Assembly: GCA_029907515.1 (NCBI GenBank)
Contig: JARYLT010000010.1
Location: forward strand, 1-55,122
Source: Spirochaetota bacterium
GTDB lineage: Bacteria; Spirochaetota; UBA4802; UB4802
Reading direction: 5' to 3'
DNA: 55,122 bases
Both the position numbers and the translations under genes were made by a program. The notes beneath the pieces were generated by a model. The model was not told the DNA's origin, ran no database searches, and saw nothing but the letters and a program-made list of their open reading frames with translations. Shown piece after piece: positions 51,601 to 55,122 of the stretch; positions within the stretch are counted from its first letter, which is position 1; every line of letters begins with the position of its first letter.

Positions 51601-52146
51601 CCAGCTATCGGGAGTATATTTGGAGGCTTTTTCTAAAAAGGTTGTATTAACTCCTTTTGCAAAGGTAAGGTTAAGTTCCTGGGTTAATGGATCAATTATA
51701 TATATTCCACCACAATCCATCCCTGTGACTCGTAATGTTGTATCTAAAATATAGTTAAATACATCAGCAAAATGGTCGGCATCTTCATCAAAGACTTGTA
51801 ACTGATACAAATCTTCATATATTTTTTTCATTATATGAGGAATCTTCTGGTTAAATTTAGGTACAATTAACAATACATCACGTTTATTAAACTTTATTTT
51901 ATGTAGTGAGAAACTGTAGGGAATTTGTTTATCGGGAACATCGATTATTATTGTTGGATTATCGTTTGTCAACCTTTCAAAGTAGTTACGTATATCATCA
52001 CCAACTATCGAATATGGAAATATTTCTTTTATATTTTTATTAACATATGATGAATTATTAGAATCGATTATGTGTAAGGAATTATCGACAATAACAAAAT
52101 CACAATTAGCAAATTGCAAAATATCAAAAACAAACGAGGTGTCCAT
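48637..52146 (-). CDS. Hybrid sensor histidine kinase (GAF, multiple PAS, HisKA/HATPase, C-terminal receiver)
   Basis: GIAHDFNNILTSIVGNL, DNGPGIQ, GTGLGLTVVYSIIKQHGG, receiver VLEDDENIQFIL…AIMDLTIPGKKGG…LPKPY. Confidence 0.93.
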   Translation of the reverse strand: MDTSFVFDILQFANCDFVIVDNSLHIIDSNNSSYVNKNIKEIFPYSIVGDDIRNYFERLTNDNPTIIIDVPDKQIPYSFSLHKIKFNKRDVLLIVPKFNQKIPHIMKKIYEDLYQLQVFDEDADHFADVFNYILDTTLRVTGMDCGGIYIIDPLTQELNLTFAKGVNTTFLEKASKYTPDSWNYQLIMKGQPQYIDYTAMALSDEDFRKAEGIQAVATIPILFHDSIIGAINIGSHSTNKIPETIHSLLEAIGQQVGVIIDRFLIKSLIAHSQFDDVKISPFHDIVYQVDKDGIIRYVSSNIKNFIGFYPSEMIGKSFTEFIFPEDLPMVLESYERVKKRIIEPLEYRLITKDGLYRYVLTISQSHYDEQGNFLGLSGVGTDIHEKKLSEIKLIESEEKFKTLANSVLTAIFIIQDDILQWINPETAHILEYSEEEIISKPFYYFVHPDDVEAARLRADARQRGEDIINRYEARIITKNNIVKWIDFNVATIMYNGRIAILGSASDISIRKKIELELKTSEEKFYKAFYSSPIPMTINTFRDGVYREVNEAACQTFGYVPEESIGRSIFELNIFADKEELQNYIHTLRTNEKVKDFHVTFKTKNGLLKDCIINSDVFVSSGETFVISSIIDITQLKRSAQIIYEQYKELQKINNDLIKTKEELTLRNIQLFEEKERFNRVLESINDAVIVTDRSAVILLVNNATCNLLNKEYDELIGKDIISILDLDCKQPVNFTFNTIIEILQQKSISNECILHVGNVSYNIELYILPLKDQMNSITGTIVVLRDITQKKIIEEHIARTSKLESVGLLAAGIAHDFNNILTSIVGNLSLIKTRMNASSELYQHINDAEKASFKAKELTQQLLTFAKGGAPVKKVTSLSAMLKDIVTFVLRGSGIESKFIIDDNLYNVEVDEGQISQVIQNIVINAREAMNDHGLLKVYALNVNEDDPIKAIIGNDKYIRISIEDNGPGIQNENIEKIFDPYYTTKPHGTGLGLTVVYSIIKQHGGYIFVDSQPGKGTCFDIYLKATEKKVETIDENGNEISFIGKGRVLVLEDDENIQFILRTMLEELGYEVDIACDGDEAYKKYLVAKESDQHYSFAIMDLTIPGKKGGKDTITQIRKFDNEFKVIVSSGYSNDPVMSNYKDYGFNGILPKPYCFEELKQIIAAISN

Positions 52147-52149
52147 AGG

Positions 52150-52842
52150 CTATTTTACAATTTCTTCCGTTTCAAAGTTTCGGCTGGCAAAATCCTTTTC
52201 AAAAAGAGCAATCCACAACTCAACTCGTTCTTTACCGTAACACTCCTTCCATGCTTCAAGTATCGTTTCAACAGGTATATCCGCAAAACTGCCGTGATAC
52301 TCTATATATTCCATATATTGCTTCTTTTCAGTGTTATACTCAGGGAAAATTGCATCATCCACACCATTAAAATCAATAGGTGATATTTTATGGAGCAGGC
52401 ATAATTCTTTATTGAAGGCTGGTGTTGCTTTTACCCATTTTCCGTTTAAATAAAACTCAGTAAAACCATGATACACAAATATATTACTTCCCAATGTTTC
52501 CAGAAGTTGCTTTGTTGCTATATGATTTTTAACGGTTGCAAAGCCTACTCTGCTAGGGATATTGCAGGCACGGCCTAAAGCACATAATAATGAAGCTTTT
52601 GACACACAGTATCCACGCTTGCGGTTCAGTACAAAACTGCCTCTATAATGTTCAGGCTTATAAAACGGAGAATACGGATCATATTTGATATCATCACGGA
52701 CAGCATAAAAAAGCTTTACTGCCTTTTTAACAGCATCGGTTTCATTGCTAATAATAGTGCGAGCGTAGTCAAGAACGTCAGGGCTATCGCTATCAATGCA
52801 TTGTGTTGGCGTAAGATATTTTTCCAATTGCTTTTCAGTCAT
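52150..52842 (-). CDS. Transglutaminase-like family protein
   Basis: RGYCVSKASLLCALGRACNIPSRVGFATV, YHGFTEFYLNGKWVKATPAFN. Confidence 0.88.
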   Translation of the reverse strand: MTEKQLEKYLTPTQCIDSDSPDVLDYARTIISNETDAVKKAVKLFYAVRDDIKYDPYSPFYKPEHYRGSFVLNRKRGYCVSKASLLCALGRACNIPSRVGFATVKNHIATKQLLETLGSNIFVYHGFTEFYLNGKWVKATPAFNKELCLLHKISPIDFNGVDDAIFPEYNTEKKQYMEYIEYHGSFADIPVETILEAWKECYGKERVELWIALFEKDFASRNFETEEIVK

Positions 52843-52973
52843 ATAAGTAGTATATGGTTATAAATTTAGGTAATAGTATAAATAGTATAGTCCAAATCAT
52901 GTTTCCTTCAATAATTAATCCTAATATATTAAAAATGATTTTATTGTTGATGTCAAACAATTATTAATTTTGA

Positions 52974-53612
52974 CTATAGACAATACACTGCAATAAACTC
53001 ATTAAAATACTTATATCCCCAAATCTGTTTTTTCAACTTTAACGTACACTCTGCAAGCATATCGTAAAACCTGTTTTCAGCACAGGCAATCATATCCCCA
53101 ATAAAAACTACAGTATGCCCCCCAGCATATTTATAAGCCTGTAATGCCTCTAAAGCCATGGTACTTTGTGGCTGAGGCCAGCATAAAAAGAGTGTCCGTT
53201 CTGGATACTGTCCTGCTTCCAGTGCATCACCTTTTTGAACATCGTACCATTGTTCATCAAACCACACATTATCTGAGTGATTAACAAACGGATATTGAGC
53301 ATCATCTGGGGGATATTTATCAAATGCAACCACATCAGCACCCACCTGCTTCAGCATATAAGCCCAGTATCCATTGCCTGCACCTATTTCAATTATGGGC
53401 GATAGTTCCTGTATAAGAGACAGTACCTGAAAGGTTGGTACTGCAAATGCATACTTTTTTATCAGTTCATAGCGCAAGTTCCAGTACTGGTATTCATCCA
53501 GGTGCTTATCTTTATACTGTAGTATTTCTTGTAAATAAGGGTTATGGATAGTGAAGTCTAATTCATCGGGAATATAGCGGAATATATCATATTCACTGAA
53601 AGTGTTTTGCAT
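52974..53612 (-). CDS. Predicted SAM-dependent methyltransferase-like protein
   Basis: IIEIGAGNGYWAYMLKQVGADVVAFD. Confidence 0.65.
   Translation of the reverse strand: MQNTFSEYDIFRYIPDELDFTIHNPYLQEILQYKDKHLDEYQYWNLRYELIKKYAFAVPTFQVLSLIQELSPIIEIGAGNGYWAYMLKQVGADVVAFDKYPPDDAQYPFVNHSDNVWFDEQWYDVQKGDALEAGQYPERTLFLCWPQPQSTMALEALQAYKYAGGHTVVFIGDMIACAENRFYDMLAECTLKLKKQIWGYKYFNEFIAVYCL
53399..53410 (-). repeat. Dispersed motif, 11/12 (GCGATAGTTCCT; extended TTATGGGCGATAGTT)
   Basis: Inside the methyltransferase-like CDS (E-L-S-P-I). Confidence 0.5.
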
Positions 53613-53632
53613 GGTGAATATACTGTATGGTG

Positions 53633-53706
<74 letters not shown>

Positions 53707-53722
53707 GAGTATAATAAAAATG

Positions 53723-53794
53723 GGTGGATGACGGGGCTCGAACCCGCAACAACTGGATCCACAGTCCAGGGCTCTACCATTGAGCTACATCCAC
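53723..53794 (-). tRNA. tRNA-His(GTG)
   Basis: Acceptor GTGGATG/CATCCAC with C73 and encoded G-1; anticodon loop CTGTGGA. Confidence 0.95.
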
Positions 53795-53906
53795 CATAAC
53801 TATCTGACAAATCAACTATAATTAGGAATGACAATACTCAACATGTAATTATAGTGTCAATTATATTTCAACTCAAAATTTTTTCAATTTAACGTAATAA
53901 ATACTA

Positions 53907-54941
53907 CTATTTTCGCTGCCATCTGAAAAGAAGCGAACCTGATAATAAAAATATAGCAGATACCACAATCAAATACAATAACTGATAGCGTATATCAAAT
54001 AGTGTGGCACCTTCATTCATCACCATACGTGCACTTTCCACTATAGGTGTAAGCGGCAAAAGCTGGGATACCTTCTGTACCCAGGGACGTGCCCCCTCCA
54101 GTGAAAACCACACCTCTGATAGAAACATCATGGGCCAGGTAATAATATTAATTAACCCATCAGCAAACTCCTGGCTGTCACTTCGACAAGCAATCAGTAA
54201 ACCCAACGAAATCATACAGAACCCACCCAGTGCAAAAACTACAAACAGCGTAAATAACGAACCCTTACACTGAAATCCATACAACAAAACAGTTCCAATA
54301 TACACAACAATTGTTGTTGCAAGCATTACAAACATACGCGACAATATCTGAGCTGTTAAAAATTCAAATGGTCTTACAGGTGCAACACTGAATCGTTTTA
54401 ATATGCCGTTTTTTCTATACATTACCAGGACATAACCTACACCATACAATGAGTTAAACATTGCATTCATTCCTAAAATGCCAGGAAAAAGCCATTCAAC
54501 ATAGCGAATTCCTCTACCCTTAAATGAATGTTTAGAAAAGAATGTAGTAGTTGTACCTGCGCCTTTCAATAGTTGTTCTGCTATATACCCATTGGGTGAT
54601 GAATCATTGATAAAATACGTATTATGCTCAGGATCCAGCAACATGTCTATTTTAAATTTTTGTAAACTATCAACAGCTTTTTCCTTAGATGAAAACTCAA
54701 TAAAATCTATATACTTTAATTTTAAAAACTCATTGAATTGTTTATTACTTATAATCGTAATTTCATTATTCAACGGCTTAACCACACCAACTTTGAGTAC
54801 TGGCGATGATTCGCTTCTGAACACAACACTGAAACCAATAATAATCAAAAGCGGGAAAATAATATTCCACCCAAGAGCTGACCTGTCGCGGTAAAATTCT
54901 TTTGTACGTGCAATAAATATTGTCCATATCCTGTATAGCAT
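53907..54941 (-). CDS. ABC-2 type transporter permease
   Basis: N-terminal TM, extracytoplasmic domain, C-terminal TM cluster; FLSEVWFSLEGARPWVQKVSQLLPLTPIVESAR. Confidence 0.88.
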   Translation of the reverse strand: MLYRIWTIFIARTKEFYRDRSALGWNIIFPLLIIIGFSVVFRSESSPVLKVGVVKPLNNEITIISNKQFNEFLKLKYIDFIEFSSKEKAVDSLQKFKIDMLLDPEHNTYFINDSSPNGYIAEQLLKGAGTTTTFFSKHSFKGRGIRYVEWLFPGILGMNAMFNSLYGVGYVLVMYRKNGILKRFSVAPVRPFEFLTAQILSRMFVMLATTIVVYIGTVLLYGFQCKGSLFTLFVVFALGGFCMISLGLLIACRSDSQEFADGLINIITWPMMFLSEVWFSLEGARPWVQKVSQLLPLTPIVESARMVMNEGATLFDIRYQLLYLIVVSAIFLLSGSLLFRWQRK

Positions 54942-54943
54942 TG

Positions 54944-55122
54944 TTAAGCCCTTAATTGCGTTCCTGTTAATTTTAAAAACAAGTCCTCTAAATTTTGTGA
55001 ACGTACCACCATGCCAGTAATATCAACATTGTTATCAATAAGCAGCCTTAAGCAATCATGCGGTTGTTCGGTGTGTATTTCAATGGTATGATTTACCGTA
55101 TACCACTCACAATTCATCTGGC
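54944..55122 (-). CDS. ABC transporter ATP-binding protein (C-terminal fragment, continues beyond the window)
   Basis: Minus-strand reading frame ending …VDITGMVVRSQNLEDLFLKLTGTQLRA*; directly upstream of the permease. Confidence 0.75.
   Translation of the reverse strand, partial: QMNCEWYTVNHTIEIHTEQPHDCLRLLIDNNVDITGMVVRSQNLEDLFLKLTGTQLRA

Overview
AT-rich bacterial chromosomal window (55 kb), mostly minus-strand and densely coding. Gene families (PorV/UPF0164-like outer membrane protein, FapA/DUF342, HD-GYP, multi-PAS kinases, TPR/LysM/M23 proteins) suggest a Spirochaetota-like or related environmental lineage, but this is a weak inference. Main content: a multi-PAS histidine kinase; tatC; pgk; a NAD-reducing [NiFe]-hydrogenase operon (hoxF with fused HoxE-like domain, hoxU, hoxY, hoxH, maturation protease, stand-alone receiver protein); cysK; mtaB; cell-envelope genes; hflX; rph; prfB; a spore-photoproduct-lyase-like radical SAM protein; two CorC/HlyC-like CBS proteins; a tandem-HTH regulator; PBP1A; rlmN; tatA; fapA-like; HD-GYP; asd; argC; pcm; ptsI; the tig-clpP-clpX-lon block; a large hybrid histidine kinase; six tRNAs; and an ABC transporter. 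No CRISPR array, rRNA, transposase or prophage was seen. The strongest unexplained signal is a dispersed 12-mer, AGTAACTATCGC (extended AGTAACTATCGCCCATAA). It occurs 6 times exactly and at least 6 more times with one mismatch, on both strands. Some copies are intergenic, including an inverted pair flanking a terminator; others lie inside CDSs in different reading frames. This resembles a DNA-uptake-sequence-like or other genome-wide DNA-level signal rather than a protein motif.
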